Source: an uncultured Kineothrix sp.
GTDB taxonomy: Bacteria; Bacillota; Clostridia; Lachnospirales; Lachnospiraceae
NCBI GenBank assembly: GCA_910588855.1
Contig: CAJUSR010000008.1
Span: 1-64,000 of the forward strand
Direction of reading: 5' to 3'
DNA: 64,000 nt
Below, one piece after another: positions 42,713 through 52,161 of this stretch (the first letter of the stretch is position 1; every line of letters begins with the position of its first letter). The position numbers and the translations under genes are program-made. Below the pieces are notes generated by a model. The model saw only the letters and a list, made by a program, of their open reading frames with translations. It did not search any database and had not been told where the DNA came from.

Positions 42713-43189
42713 TTACACCTGATATAGGATATCCTCCAATGAAAGAATTGGGCAATCCATCTTACTGTTCAGCATTTCCTCAATTTCTTCAAAGAAAGTA
42801 ATGGATGTAACCACGACCGCATCTACTTCCCCCAAATCGCTGTCCGGTGCAACCACTAAAAAGTCTGCATACATCTTATCCGCATTTTTATCAATGCCGT
42901 ATGCAATCTCTATATCACTTCCCTTTAATTCATCCGCCAAAGTTTCCCCCGCATAATGCATGCCATATATAGCAATCTTCTTATATCCTTCCTGTTCCAA
43001 ATAGGAAGACAGATTTTTCCCCTCCTGCTTTACTTTTACCCATTGGTTCATCATTAAAAACAAAGCCAGATGTTTGTCCGACTTATCTTGATTCTCTTTT
43101 ATTTTGCTGCCAAGCACCCCGCTGGCAGCCGTTATCCCTGCCGCTGCCCCTCCTATTGCCGATATCATCCCGATAATGCCTTTTTTCAT
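42713..43189 (-). CDS. stand-alone Rossmann-like module with N-terminal membrane segment
   Basis: 158 residues. A hydrophobic Gly/Ala-rich N terminus (about 4-27: small-residue pattern GAAAGITAASG) looks like a membrane anchor or glycine-zipper hairpin. After a short helical linker comes the module IAIYGMHYAGETLADEL, YGIDKNAD, VVAPDSDL and VVTSITFFEEI. The same unit, fused to enzymes elsewhere in the locus, here has no partner domain. Its closest relative appears to be the C terminus of 48561-49778, which also reads IYGMGYIGESLYLEL. GGAG lies 9 bases before the ATG. It might place the module at the membrane for assembly of the other proteins (inference). Confidence 0.7.
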   Translation of the reverse strand: MKKGIIGMISAIGGAAAGITAASGVLGSKIKENQDKSDKHLALFLMMNQWVKVKQEGKNLSSYLEQEGYKKIAIYGMHYAGETLADELKGSDIEIAYGIDKNADKMYADFLVVAPDSDLGEVDAVVVTSITFFEEIEEMLNSKMDCPILSLEDILYQV

Positions 43190-43228
43190 AACCGTTGACT
43201 CCTTCCAAATTTGTACTTTCTTTCTACT

Positions 43229-44404
43229 TTATTTGTTTACATTATCAATTACATATTGGTAAAACCGAAGCAATTTCCGTACTACTACGTCCGGCGCTAA
43301 TCTATCAATCCTCTTTTTTGCCATTTCCCCAATTTTCTTTTTTTGGGTTTCACTCATTGATGCCGCTTCATTCATCTTTTCCAACAAGCTGTCTGCATCA
43401 TTTGGTTTGCATAACAGCCCGCTGATTCCATCGTCAATTAGCTGCTCATAGCTTACGCCATCCGTTCCAATTACAACCCGTTCAAAATACATTGCCTCAA
43501 TACATGCATTCGACAAATTCTCCACTAATGACGGCAGAATGACAAAATCAGCTTTTTGGATAATCGGATATAACTTTTCATGCGGCTGCTGCTTTAAATA
43601 AATAAACTGACTGCCAAACTGACCGACCGCATTCCGCAAAATACCCACTGCATTCTTTCCTGCAATCCGTGCATCTTTTCCGCAGCACACCACATAATAA
43701 TCCGGATGCCCCTTTAAAAACCGCTGTAGGATATCAGCAATTACTAATACTCCTTTTTCGGCTATTAGAGTTCCAAAAAACAAAACATACTTTTTCCCCT
43801 GTAGCCTATTTTCAAATATTGATTTATCGTATACTGCTACATCATTTACAAATGGAGTCTCTATTACTGATACTTGCCTGCCGATATCCTTTCCAAAATC
43901 ATCAGCCGTATTTTTACAGGGTGCAAATACCGCATTGCACCGCGCTGCTGCCAGGCGCTCAAAAAAAGCCAATACCATTACTTCCGATTTGCCCAAAGTC
44001 CTATATGATGCATAATATATCTTTGCATAAGAAGATAAACGCATAACTGCCGGAACATTCCCATAATAACAAGCTGCTAACCCCTGCAATGATGTGAACT
44101 GTATCAATTCAACTTTCCGTACTTTTATGATTTCCTTTATCTTTTTATTGATTGCCCTGCTTCCGTTGTATGCCCAGCATCCCATTGAAATGCACTTCAT
44201 TGACATGTTTTTAGCGGTAAAATGTACAATATATACTTCTACCCCATCTTCCACATAATGTTTATCCGTTCTCCCGCATGCGACAATAATCGGGCTATGG
44301 CCAAATTTTGCCAAAGCTGCCGTCACCCTATGCAAATATATGGGGAACCCTTCCGTAGCTTTTCCATACTCAAAATAATCATTTGCAGCAAATAATATTA
44401 CCAT
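43229..44404 (-). CDS. family 4 glycosyltransferase (GT-B)
   Basis: About 391 residues. C-terminal motifs of the GT1/GT4 type: VLFFGTLIAEKGV, YVVCCGKDA, and the donor-site stretch FVILPSLVENLSNACIEAMYF with the E-x7-E pattern. The N-terminal acceptor domain has GFPIYLHRVTAALAKFGH. It probably builds the repeating unit at the cytoplasmic face of the membrane. The start at 44404 has AAGGG 6 bases upstream; a longer frame overlaps the asnB-like stop. No Rossmann-like module is attached. Confidence 0.85.
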   Translation of the reverse strand: MVILFAANDYFEYGKATEGFPIYLHRVTAALAKFGHSPIIVACGRTDKHYVEDGVEVYIVHFTAKNMSMKCISMGCWAYNGSRAINKKIKEIIKVRKVELIQFTSLQGLAACYYGNVPAVMRLSSYAKIYYASYRTLGKSEVMVLAFFERLAAARCNAVFAPCKNTADDFGKDIGRQVSVIETPFVNDVAVYDKSIFENRLQGKKYVLFFGTLIAEKGVLVIADILQRFLKGHPDYYVVCCGKDARIAGKNAVGILRNAVGQFGSQFIYLKQQPHEKLYPIIQKADFVILPSLVENLSNACIEAMYFERVVIGTDGVSYEQLIDDGISGLLCKPNDADSLLEKMNEAASMSETQKKKIGEMAKKRIDRLAPDVVVRKLLRFYQYVIDNVNK

Positions 44405-44444
44405 TCCAATCCCTTCTTCATTTTCATCTAAACTATAACCGATT

Positions 44445-46163
44445 TTACAAATTCCAAAGGCTCTCAATTAAATGCCCCTGAGGACAATCACCATTCCTAA
44501 CATAAGAAAGAGGGATGGAAAATCCCTGTTTTTTCCTGTCCAGCAATTTTCTTGGAATCTCCTTTTGGTAGGCATATTTCAGCAATCCTTTCAGTTCCCC
44601 GTGAGGGTTGCATTCCTCCTGCGTCAAAGAGAAAGCAAAATCAATCATTTCCCTGTCAAGGAACGGAACCCTCGCCTCCAATGACACTTTCATGCTGGCC
44701 CTATCCACTTTTGTTAAGATATCACCATTCAAATAAGTCATAAAATCCAAATATCTCATTCTTGTCAAGGGCGGCAAATCCTTATGGTAATATTTCCGGA
44801 AATACCAAAAGTCATCATAATCCTTTGGTATATGGTACTTTTTCCTGACTTTTTCCCTATCAAACTGTTTTCCATAATGATATGTTGAAGACAATAATGC
44901 TACATCTTCTTCACACATATTCTTTAATCCCTCGCCAAATTGCCCCAAAAACCTTTTATTCCTTAAATATAGTTCCGAAATCTTCCTATTAGACATTTTT
45001 TTCTTATCAAGGAAATCCCTTGCATAAGAACACCGAAAGTATCCCCCGAACAATTCATCCCCTCCATCGCCGGTCAGGACTACTGTTACTTCCTCCTTTG
45101 CAATTTTAGATACAAAATATGTCGGATAAACGGAAGTGTCTGCATGCGGCTCATCATAAGCTTCCAATAATATGTGATAATGCTTTTTAAAATCATTCAA
45201 TGCAAAGTATTTTAATTGGCAATCCACATGGATAACGTCAGCCATTTCCTTTGCATATATGGATTCATCATACCTTTTATCAGGAAACCCTATTGTATAC
45301 CCAGTTACATTTTTCAATTTCCTACTGGTAACCAATGTAATAATACTTGAATCAACGCCTCCACTTAGAAATGTCCCGACCGGTACATCCGCTACAATCT
45401 GTCTTGCAACCGTCCTATCCAGATGATATCGTAATTCCTCTGCTTTTTCATCCATCAACTTCTTGGACAACACATTTCCTTCTTTGGTATTCAGTTTCAC
45501 TTTCCAATATCTTTCAATCTTCGAGATTTCCCGTTTCTTTGTATCATATACCAAATAATGTGCCGCCGGCAATTTATATACATTCTTATACATCGTCTTT
45601 GGTTCCGGGATATAAAGATAAGTATAATAATCATATAATGCTGTATTGTCTATAGTAAAATTTACATCCGTGCATAAGCTTTGAATCCCTTTTAATTCCG
45701 ATGCAAATGCAAACCCGCCTGCATGATCATCATAATAATATAAAGGCTTCATTCCGCATCTGTCCCTAAAAAGATACAACTCCTCTGATTCTGTCTCAAA
45801 TACGGCAAAAGCATATATGCCATCTATGTGATCCATTGCCTTTTCTTTCCATTCTACAAAAGCATACAATAAGACTTCCGTATCCGATTCTGTCCTAAAA
45901 TGATACCCTTTTTTTCTTAATTCATCCCTCACTCTTATGTAATCATAAATCTCACCATTAAATACGATTACATATTTTCCGTCTTCAGAAAACATCGGCT
46001 GCATCGCATCTTCGCTCAAATCAATAATAGCCAGCCTTGCAAAACCCAGAAATATATCATTTATCCTCTTTATCATCCGCCCGTTTGGACCGCGATGGGA
46101 AAGCGACAAGATTGCCTCATTATAATCCCAATTCAGGTTGTTCCCTCCAAGAATTCCACACAT
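44445..46163 (-). CDS. asnB: asparagine synthetase-like glutamine amidotransferase
   Basis: 572 residues, somewhat shorter than typical AsnB (about 610-640). The N-terminal Ntn-type glutaminase domain has catalytic Cys2 (MCGILGG). The synthetase domain has the PP-loop SGGVDSS and VTGYTIGFPD, and VLTGDGGDELFGGY. In polysaccharide loci AsnB relatives amidate uronic acids (WbpS-type role), and that is more likely here than asparagine supply. AAAGGA lies 10 bases before the ATG. It lies between a GT4 and a GT2 gene. Confidence 0.9.
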   Translation of the reverse strand: MCGILGGNNLNWDYNEAILSLSHRGPNGRMIKRINDIFLGFARLAIIDLSEDAMQPMFSEDGKYVIVFNGEIYDYIRVRDELRKKGYHFRTESDTEVLLYAFVEWKEKAMDHIDGIYAFAVFETESEELYLFRDRCGMKPLYYYDDHAGGFAFASELKGIQSLCTDVNFTIDNTALYDYYTYLYIPEPKTMYKNVYKLPAAHYLVYDTKKREISKIERYWKVKLNTKEGNVLSKKLMDEKAEELRYHLDRTVARQIVADVPVGTFLSGGVDSSIITLVTSRKLKNVTGYTIGFPDKRYDESIYAKEMADVIHVDCQLKYFALNDFKKHYHILLEAYDEPHADTSVYPTYFVSKIAKEEVTVVLTGDGGDELFGGYFRCSYARDFLDKKKMSNRKISELYLRNKRFLGQFGEGLKNMCEEDVALLSSTYHYGKQFDREKVRKKYHIPKDYDDFWYFRKYYHKDLPPLTRMRYLDFMTYLNGDILTKVDRASMKVSLEARVPFLDREMIDFAFSLTQEECNPHGELKGLLKYAYQKEIPRKLLDRKKQGFSIPLSYVRNGDCPQGHLIESLWNL

Positions 46164-46218
46164 GCTAATCTTTTCCTTTCATTCCATTTACACCGAGCTT
46201 CCCGCCCCGTTCCCCACT

Positions 46219-47382
46219 TCATAGCAACGGCATCCTATGCGGCTCTGCCCAAACAATTTTCCCTTTGTCCACACCCAGCCCAATTAAGTTATGAATAATC
46301 TCTCCCGCTGTCTTTTTACTCTTAACTGCTACAACAATTTTGGAATATTCCATTCCAATCATCTCCATTGGCTGGATAATATTGCCATTCCCCTTATACA
46401 CCTTACTATCTGCCCATGCAATAATATTACAGTATTGATTCCTTTTTAATTGTTCATAATAAGACTGGCCCACTTTACCGGCTCCATATAAAATAATTTT
46501 ACTTCCCATATCAATGCATTGATATGGGAAAAGATATACATCTTTAAATTCCAAACCGAATATCTGTTTTATTTGCATGCTGAGAAAATACCATACATGT
46601 TTTCTCAACTGTTCTATTAATCCGTTCCCCTCATCAAAAGCCAAAAAATCATTCTCTAAATATTGGTATAATATATATATCTTATTAAAATTTGCTGCAT
46701 CGTAAGTATGGCTTACTGACATTCCATATACCCTGTAAAAATATTTACACCCTTCTATAATGCAAATACTTTTTGCCCTTAAACAGCTTGAATAAAATAT
46801 TGCAGCATCTCCCCCTAACACAATATTTTTATTAACTTTTTTTATCACATCGTCTATTATTTCTTTTTTTATTACCTTTTGGCCCAATGACGGCCCTGCC
46901 CCCGCACATCTCCTATCTTCATCATACAACATTACAGACAAAAAAACGTCAAAATTATCCCCTCTCCTGTACGTTCCTGTTATAGTTGCCGTCCTCTCCA
47001 CAAAATACCTTTTTCCATCATAAACAGTCAATCCATTCTGTGATACAATATCACATTTTTCAGCCTCAGCCGTCTTCATTAATTCCTCATACATATCCTC
47101 GGCTATCCAATCATCGCTATCCATAAATGTCACATATTCCCCTGCCGCTTCTTCCCCTCCCCGGCATCTTGCTGCTGCATTCCCGCAGTTTTCCTGATGT
47201 ACTACTTTAAAATTATCAAAGTTTGACGCATAATAATCGCATATTGCCCCCGAACCATCATTTGAACCATCATCTACCAGGATAACTTCAATGTCTTTAT
47301 ATGTTTGGTGTATAATGCTTCTAATACATTCGTCCAAATACTCCGCAGTATTATAAACAGGCACTACTACCGATAATTTCAT
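46219..47382 (-). CDS. family 2 glycosyltransferase with C-terminal Rossmann-like module (3)
   Basis: About 387 residues. GT-A motifs LSVVVPVYNTAEYLDECI, DDGSNDGS and DSDDW (near residue 85). A C-terminal module (about 290 to the end) starts IILYGAGKVGQSYYEQL and continues AWADSKVYKGNG and IVVAVKSKKT. The start at 47382 has AAGGAG 9 bases upstream. A GT-A core like that of 55450-56418 is followed here by the extra module, showing the module as an add-on. Confidence 0.85.
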   Translation of the reverse strand: MKLSVVVPVYNTAEYLDECIRSIIHQTYKDIEVILVDDGSNDGSGAICDYYASNFDNFKVVHQENCGNAAARCRGGEEAAGEYVTFMDSDDWIAEDMYEELMKTAEAEKCDIVSQNGLTVYDGKRYFVERTATITGTYRRGDNFDVFLSVMLYDEDRRCAGAGPSLGQKVIKKEIIDDVIKKVNKNIVLGGDAAIFYSSCLRAKSICIIEGCKYFYRVYGMSVSHTYDAANFNKIYILYQYLENDFLAFDEGNGLIEQLRKHVWYFLSMQIKQIFGLEFKDVYLFPYQCIDMGSKIILYGAGKVGQSYYEQLKRNQYCNIIAWADSKVYKGNGNIIQPMEMIGMEYSKIVVAVKSKKTAGEIIHNLIGLGVDKGKIVWAEPHRMPLL

Positions 47383-47413
47383 CCCCACTTTCTCCTTATA
47401 AGCCATCCATTTA

Positions 47414-48475
47414 TCATTTATTTTCTATCTGAATAGATATGCTTTTACTTGCCGCTTTCCTTTTCTCAATGAATATCATACTATCATAATAAGTGATTGC
47501 TTTGATTTGTTCTGAATATTTATTTCTGCCAAGTTCTTCCGTCTCCGAATACTGGGCATGAAGATAATCAATCAACCCCTTTGAATATTCAACAAATGTC
47601 TCCCCTTTATATGCCCCGCCATATTCTTTCATATAAGATGTATGGCAATCTTCACATAAATAGATGCCATCTTCATTCACTGCATCAAATAATTCCTCAA
47701 AAGCAACAATCTGTTGCTCCATGCTATGGCCTCCATCATCTATCACAATATCCACTTTCCCTATTTTCCTCTTCACCTCAGCCAGAAAATCCCTATCATC
47801 CTGTGAACCTATAAATATTTCGACATTTTCCTCCTCCAACTCTTTACAATTATCATTGATATCAATACCATAGACTTTTACAAAATTCCCTTCCTCTTGG
47901 AAATAGGTTTTCCACATCTGTAAAGAGCCTCCTTTAAATACCCCAATCTCTAAAATAGAAACATTTCTTCTCTTATACTTTGAAAAAAACCTATCATATG
48001 CTTCAAAATAATGAAGCCACTTGTCAATAAGCCTATGTTTTCCCTCAAAGAAAAAAGCCTCTAAACGATTCCATTTATCCTTTGACAATATTTCCAGCAA
48101 TTCCTTTTCCGTATAAATACCTCCTGAAGACAATTCTGTCTGAAACTGCATATCGCCCAAATTATATATTTCATCTTTCGATAAAACGACAGTTTCCGTA
48201 TAATACCTGATATTCCCATCTGATATGTGGTATCTATTTTTTAGCTGCTCAAATATTTCCCATCTGAACTTATCTGATACTGCTATGACTACCAATCCTG
48301 CGAAACCAGGCAAAACTTTTTGGGGTTCCTCAATAGGAATTCCCATAAATACATTCCCCCATAACCGGTCATCTGAATCAATTATCTGTATATTTTCCAC
48401 TTTGCATTCCACACATTTTTTTATATACTTTTTGCCATATTGCCCAAACCCAAATATAACTGTTTTCTTATGCAT
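47414..48475 (-). CDS. Rossmann-like module fused to macrocin-type O-methyltransferase
   Basis: About 353 residues. The N-terminal module (1-100) has VIFGFGQYGKKYIKKCV and IIDSDDRLWGN. The methyltransferase part (about 165 onward) has WLHYFEAYDRFFSKY, ILEIGVFKGGSLQMW, YGIDIND and DIVIDDGGHSMEQQ, the pattern of macrocin/mycinamicin sugar O-methyltransferases, which need Mg for the paired acidic residues. It probably methylates a deoxysugar of the glycan. The start at 48475 has GGGAG 5 bases upstream. The first residues of the module coincide with the start, so it is a genuine N-terminal fusion. Confidence 0.8.
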   Translation of the reverse strand: MHKKTVIFGFGQYGKKYIKKCVECKVENIQIIDSDDRLWGNVFMGIPIEEPQKVLPGFAGLVVIAVSDKFRWEIFEQLKNRYHISDGNIRYYTETVVLSKDEIYNLGDMQFQTELSSGGIYTEKELLEILSKDKWNRLEAFFFEGKHRLIDKWLHYFEAYDRFFSKYKRRNVSILEIGVFKGGSLQMWKTYFQEEGNFVKVYGIDINDNCKELEEENVEIFIGSQDDRDFLAEVKRKIGKVDIVIDDGGHSMEQQIVAFEELFDAVNEDGIYLCEDCHTSYMKEYGGAYKGETFVEYSKGLIDYLHAQYSETEELGRNKYSEQIKAITYYDSMIFIEKRKAASKSISIQIENK

Positions 48476-48560
48476 ATTATCTCCCTCTCCGCCTACAAAG
48501 CTTTTCTTTGATTTATTTTCCTCCATCTAATACAGCCATAGCCCATTTCGTCATATAGCT

Positions 48561-49778
48561 TTATAAATGTTCCTCTGTACCCACATACGCTAATAACTGC
48601 TGTATCGTAACTACCGGACACCTTACTTTTTCAGCCAGCCGCCGGCAAATGTCATCACACTTTTCCACTAATGTTACAATGATAATATCCGTTTCCGGCA
48701 ATTCCTCTTCCATCCTGAATATTGCCAATTCCTGTTTAAAATCTATCGCTGACCGATCAACCGCATACATTACCTGAATATTACTGTTCTTCAATTCCAA
48801 ATACAAGCTTTCCCCAATATATCCCATACCGTATATAGCGGCTGTACGGTACTGATGGCTAACAAAAAAACCCTTGAAATCTTTTCCCTGGTTTTTTAAA
48901 TCAATCCAATTGCGCATTACATGGAAAATCTTGGAATTTTTCCTCATCTGTCTTATTGTCCGCATTGTATCCCTATCTTTCCAATAACAATACGTTCCCG
49001 CAGCTTCCATTAATTTTATCCACCGATCCAACATTCCGCACTCGTTTTTATTTAATATCCCCGTATCGGAAAGAATGCTTAATACTTCTTTAAGAGAACA
49101 TATCATTTGATCCTCAACTATTGAGTCCGGTGTCCTGACAGAAGTATGGTAATATAGATATTCATCATTGACCACAAAACAATGCCCTTTTTTCAGCATC
49201 ATAACCCATAAAAGGAAATCATCCGCACCGTTTACTTGCTGAATATATTGAAACCATTCTTCTGGGATACAGTCCTTCCTCATAATCACCTGTCCCGGCG
49301 ACATAATTGGATTCCCTGAACATATTAACCTTTCCGTGCTGCTTATATTTTCCTCTAATGTTTTTGTATCCCCTAATGTACGGAACCGTTCCATCCAGCC
49401 ATTACATACACAAGCAGGTGTCCGTGCCTCTTCAATCCTATGCCATTGGCTGTAAATCCAATTATCCCTTGCAAAATCATCCTGATCAAATAAAACAATA
49501 TATTTCCCTTCTGCATTACGAACGCCAGTAACACGGGCGGCATGAATGCCCAAGTTTTCCTTATGATTCAATATTCTCACTGGAAATAATATATTTTCCG
49601 TTTCCAAAGCAATCTCTTCCTTTGGGTAATCATTTACAAAAATAACCTCCAAAGTAATTTTTCGGTTAAACTCTTGAAACAAATAATTTCTTGTTATCAA
49701 TCCCAACAATTGACGACAATATTTTTTACCCCGATATAAAGGAATTATTATGGATACATCTATATTTCCCTTGTCCAT
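48561..49778 (-). CDS. family 2 glycosyltransferase with C-terminal Rossmann-like module (4)
   Basis: About 405 residues. GT-A motifs VSIIIPLYRGKKYCRQLL, the FVNDYP turn and DQDDF as the metal motif. A C-terminal module (about 315 to the end) starts AAIYGMGYIGESLYLEL and YAVDRSAIDF, then IIIVTLVEKCDD. The linker preceding it (KNQGKDFKGFFVSHQYR) aligns with that in the stand-alone module protein 42713-43189. The start at 49778 is an ATG; the longer frame begins with TTG and lacks a ribosome site. It lies 64 bases after the epimerase gene. Confidence 0.8.
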   Translation of the reverse strand: MDKGNIDVSIIIPLYRGKKYCRQLLGLITRNYLFQEFNRKITLEVIFVNDYPKEEIALETENILFPVRILNHKENLGIHAARVTGVRNAEGKYIVLFDQDDFARDNWIYSQWHRIEEARTPACVCNGWMERFRTLGDTKTLEENISSTERLICSGNPIMSPGQVIMRKDCIPEEWFQYIQQVNGADDFLLWVMMLKKGHCFVVNDEYLYYHTSVRTPDSIVEDQMICSLKEVLSILSDTGILNKNECGMLDRWIKLMEAAGTYCYWKDRDTMRTIRQMRKNSKIFHVMRNWIDLKNQGKDFKGFFVSHQYRTAAIYGMGYIGESLYLELKNSNIQVMYAVDRSAIDFKQELAIFRMEEELPETDIIIVTLVEKCDDICRRLAEKVRCPVVTIQQLLAYVGTEEHL

Positions 49779-49842
49779 TTCTACACCCCATAACCGCTTT
49801 CCCGGACTCAGTGTCAGCAATCCTGCGGCAAACAACGAAACA

Positions 49843-50775
49843 TCAAGATTCCCTAAAATACTGTGAAGTCTTTACAATCCCCTCTTCCAATGTCAACCTT
49901 TTCCATTTTCCAAAACATTCTTCATATCTGGAAATATCCAAAATATTAACCGGAACATCTGCCTTTCTATTTTCCAGATACTCCACTGCCACTTTTTTCC
50001 TCAAACTCTTTTCTATTATACAAATCACTTCATTTACACTATGCCCTATTCCAGAACCGACATTAAACACTTTAAAACTGCCTGTATAATTAACAATATC
50101 CAAAATTGCCGCAATCGCATCCTCTATGTAAATATAATCCCTGATTACCGATCCATCGCCATAAACAGACAATATCTCATCTTTCATTGCTTTATATACA
50201 AACGTTGTAACAACGCCCTGTATGCCATCCGGTTTCTGATATTTTCCGTAAGGATTGGACAGCCTGATAATTCTATAATCTAATCCATATAAGTATCTAT
50301 ATAAATACAATAGTTTCTCAATCGTAATTTTCTGTAGTCCATACCCTGAAATCGGGTTATTGACAGCATCTTCCAATATAGGCACTGCACCGGATACTCC
50401 ATATATGGTTCCTCCGGAAGACAAAAAAACCACTTTTTTCACCTCGTTTTTAACACAGGCATCTAAGAGCAGGGAAGTCACAACAACATTATCCATTAAC
50501 CCCTTCCCAATATCCTGATTAGAATTGTTAGGAAGTGTTGTGCTGATTAAATGGTATACAATATCAATATTTTCCGTTAGCTGCTCAAAATCTGTTTTAC
50601 TGCTGAAATCCCCCTTTATAATCCGGCATCTTTGCATTTGTCCTGATGCTATTTCAGGGCTGATTGATATTGTATCTTTATCAAATAAAACAAGTTCATC
50701 CTGTTGTCTATTGATTATCATTTCAAATAAATTTTTCCCAATAAACCCTCCAGCCCCTAAAATCAAACATCTCAC
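49843..50775 (-). CDS. NAD-dependent sugar epimerase/dehydratase (SDR)
   Basis: 310 residues. The cofactor loop GAGGFIG lies at residues 7-13, with the catalytic Ser in FLSSGGTIYG and YGLQK as the YxxxK pair near residue 148. IIRLSNPYGKYQ and YGDGSVIRDYIYIEDA are typical of UDP-glucose 4-epimerase-like enzymes. It makes or epimerises an NDP-sugar donor for the locus. The start codon is GTG with GGAGG 8 bases upstream. The HLISTT segment, where HLAA is common, is a small deviation. The exact substrate cannot be read from the sequence. Confidence 0.85.
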   Translation of the reverse strand: MRCLILGAGGFIGKNLFEMIINRQQDELVLFDKDTISISPEIASGQMQRCRIIKGDFSSKTDFEQLTENIDIVYHLISTTLPNNSNQDIGKGLMDNVVVTSLLLDACVKNEVKKVVFLSSGGTIYGVSGAVPILEDAVNNPISGYGLQKITIEKLLYLYRYLYGLDYRIIRLSNPYGKYQKPDGIQGVVTTFVYKAMKDEILSVYGDGSVIRDYIYIEDAIAAILDIVNYTGSFKVFNVGSGIGHSVNEVICIIEKSLRKKVAVEYLENRKADVPVNILDISRYEECFGKWKRLTLEEGIVKTSQYFRES

Positions 50776-50823
50776 ACGTGAGCCCTCCTTGTCCGAACAG
50801 TCTGCTATATTGCCTTCGATATC

Positions 50824-52107
50824 TCAACATTCCCTGCCGCTTTGTTTGAAAGCAAGCTGCCCCCTCTCATATTCCTGATATTGTTCGTCCAGATTATCAT
50901 AATATTGCTCTGACTTATACACATAAATCAATATATTTTCCTCATCCACCCCCGCAGACATGAGCTGCCTGCTGATTACCCCCGCACTATTTTGGCTAGT
51001 ATTCACCCATAATGCTTTCGGATATTTCCTATACGCTTCATCAACAGGATAAATTGCCAGATTATGATATTGCATTTTTTGTTTCTCCTTATTGTTGTCG
51101 CAAAAACATCTTATATTGCTGATTCCACAACGCTCCAAGGAATCCGCTGTATCCTTTCCGATTTCAGAAAAACCTACAATAACAATATCATCTGCCTTCC
51201 TGCATCTTTCAACACTATAACCCCAATCGCTTTTTTTCGTATTTTCTACCGCATGCTCCCACAATTCATCATAGTCTTCAGGATATAATGCTTTCTTAGC
51301 TCTTTCCCACCACAAGTCGCTTCCCCGCATCCTAATAAAATTCCATGGCTTATATCTTCCCGGAAAATGGATAATACCATCATAATTTTTTGCATCCTCT
51401 ATTTCTTTTGCGCTAAAAGAAGTATTTTCCAATGCATAAATCCTCTTGTAAAAATCAGCAAAAAAATTAAACTTCAATTCCAGCCACTTGATTTTTCCAT
51501 AACAACATTTATTCATAATATCCTGATCCATCATCTTATAGTAGACTTTCATACATGATAAAAAAACTTCTTTCATCGCATGATCTCTAAGTAACTGCAA
51601 ATTCATAAGTAATACTCCGGCATTGATATAATTATCCATTGTAGGGATTGCCAGCACATCCTTATAGGAAGCCTGCCTCTCCATATCATGTTGTATGCAG
51701 CAATCCTTTACACCCGCTAAATATACTCCCTCTAAATCCGTACAATAAAGTTCAGACAAATCTGAATTTACGATAATATCACCATCTAAAAACAGACATT
51801 TTTCATCATCTACCATATCACTGATAACCAAACGGTAAAAAGATGCCACTGGTATATAAGCTGTCGTTTTTGCATTTTGAAAAGCCTCTTCCTCTATTTC
51901 ATCGAAATAGATTTTTATATTATTACACTGTTTTTCTAATTGAAAAATCTTATCCCTGTCCTCCTGCGCCAATTTCATATTGCACAATATATGGATTTTA
52001 AAAAAAATATTTTCTTTTGCTGAATGTAACATCGTCCAAATAGCTACCCGTGTCTGCAATATATAATTCTGATCAGCAGTCATTACAATCACTAATATCT
52101 TTTTCAT
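50824..52107 (-). CDS. family 8 glycosyltransferase with C-terminal Rossmann-like module
   Basis: 427 residues. The GT8 domain has VASFYRLVISDMVDDEK and the DxD metal site LFLDGDIIV near residue 105, NYINAGVLLMNLQLL, and HFPGRYKPW. Retaining transfer of glucose or galactose is typical of the family. The C-terminal module (about 300-400) has DIVIVGFSEIGKDTADSL, CFCDNNKEK and ALWVNTSQNSAG. It is the only GT8 in the window, and it carries the same add-on as the GT2 and GT32 proteins. Confidence 0.85.
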   Translation of the reverse strand: MKKILVIVMTADQNYILQTRVAIWTMLHSAKENIFFKIHILCNMKLAQEDRDKIFQLEKQCNNIKIYFDEIEEEAFQNAKTTAYIPVASFYRLVISDMVDDEKCLFLDGDIIVNSDLSELYCTDLEGVYLAGVKDCCIQHDMERQASYKDVLAIPTMDNYINAGVLLMNLQLLRDHAMKEVFLSCMKVYYKMMDQDIMNKCCYGKIKWLELKFNFFADFYKRIYALENTSFSAKEIEDAKNYDGIIHFPGRYKPWNFIRMRGSDLWWERAKKALYPEDYDELWEHAVENTKKSDWGYSVERCRKADDIVIVGFSEIGKDTADSLERCGISNIRCFCDNNKEKQKMQYHNLAIYPVDEAYRKYPKALWVNTSQNSAGVISRQLMSAGVDEENILIYVYKSEQYYDNLDEQYQEYERGQLAFKQSGREC

Positions 52108-52161
52108 AATAATAAATTATTCCCTCTCCTATCATGCAGAAACAATTAGTAAATAAAAATA

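Noticed and set aside
49779..49835. Upstream TTG start for the GT2 at 48561
   Set aside because: Lacks a ribosome site and adds residues not seen in family members; ATG at 49778 begins directly before the GT-A domain.
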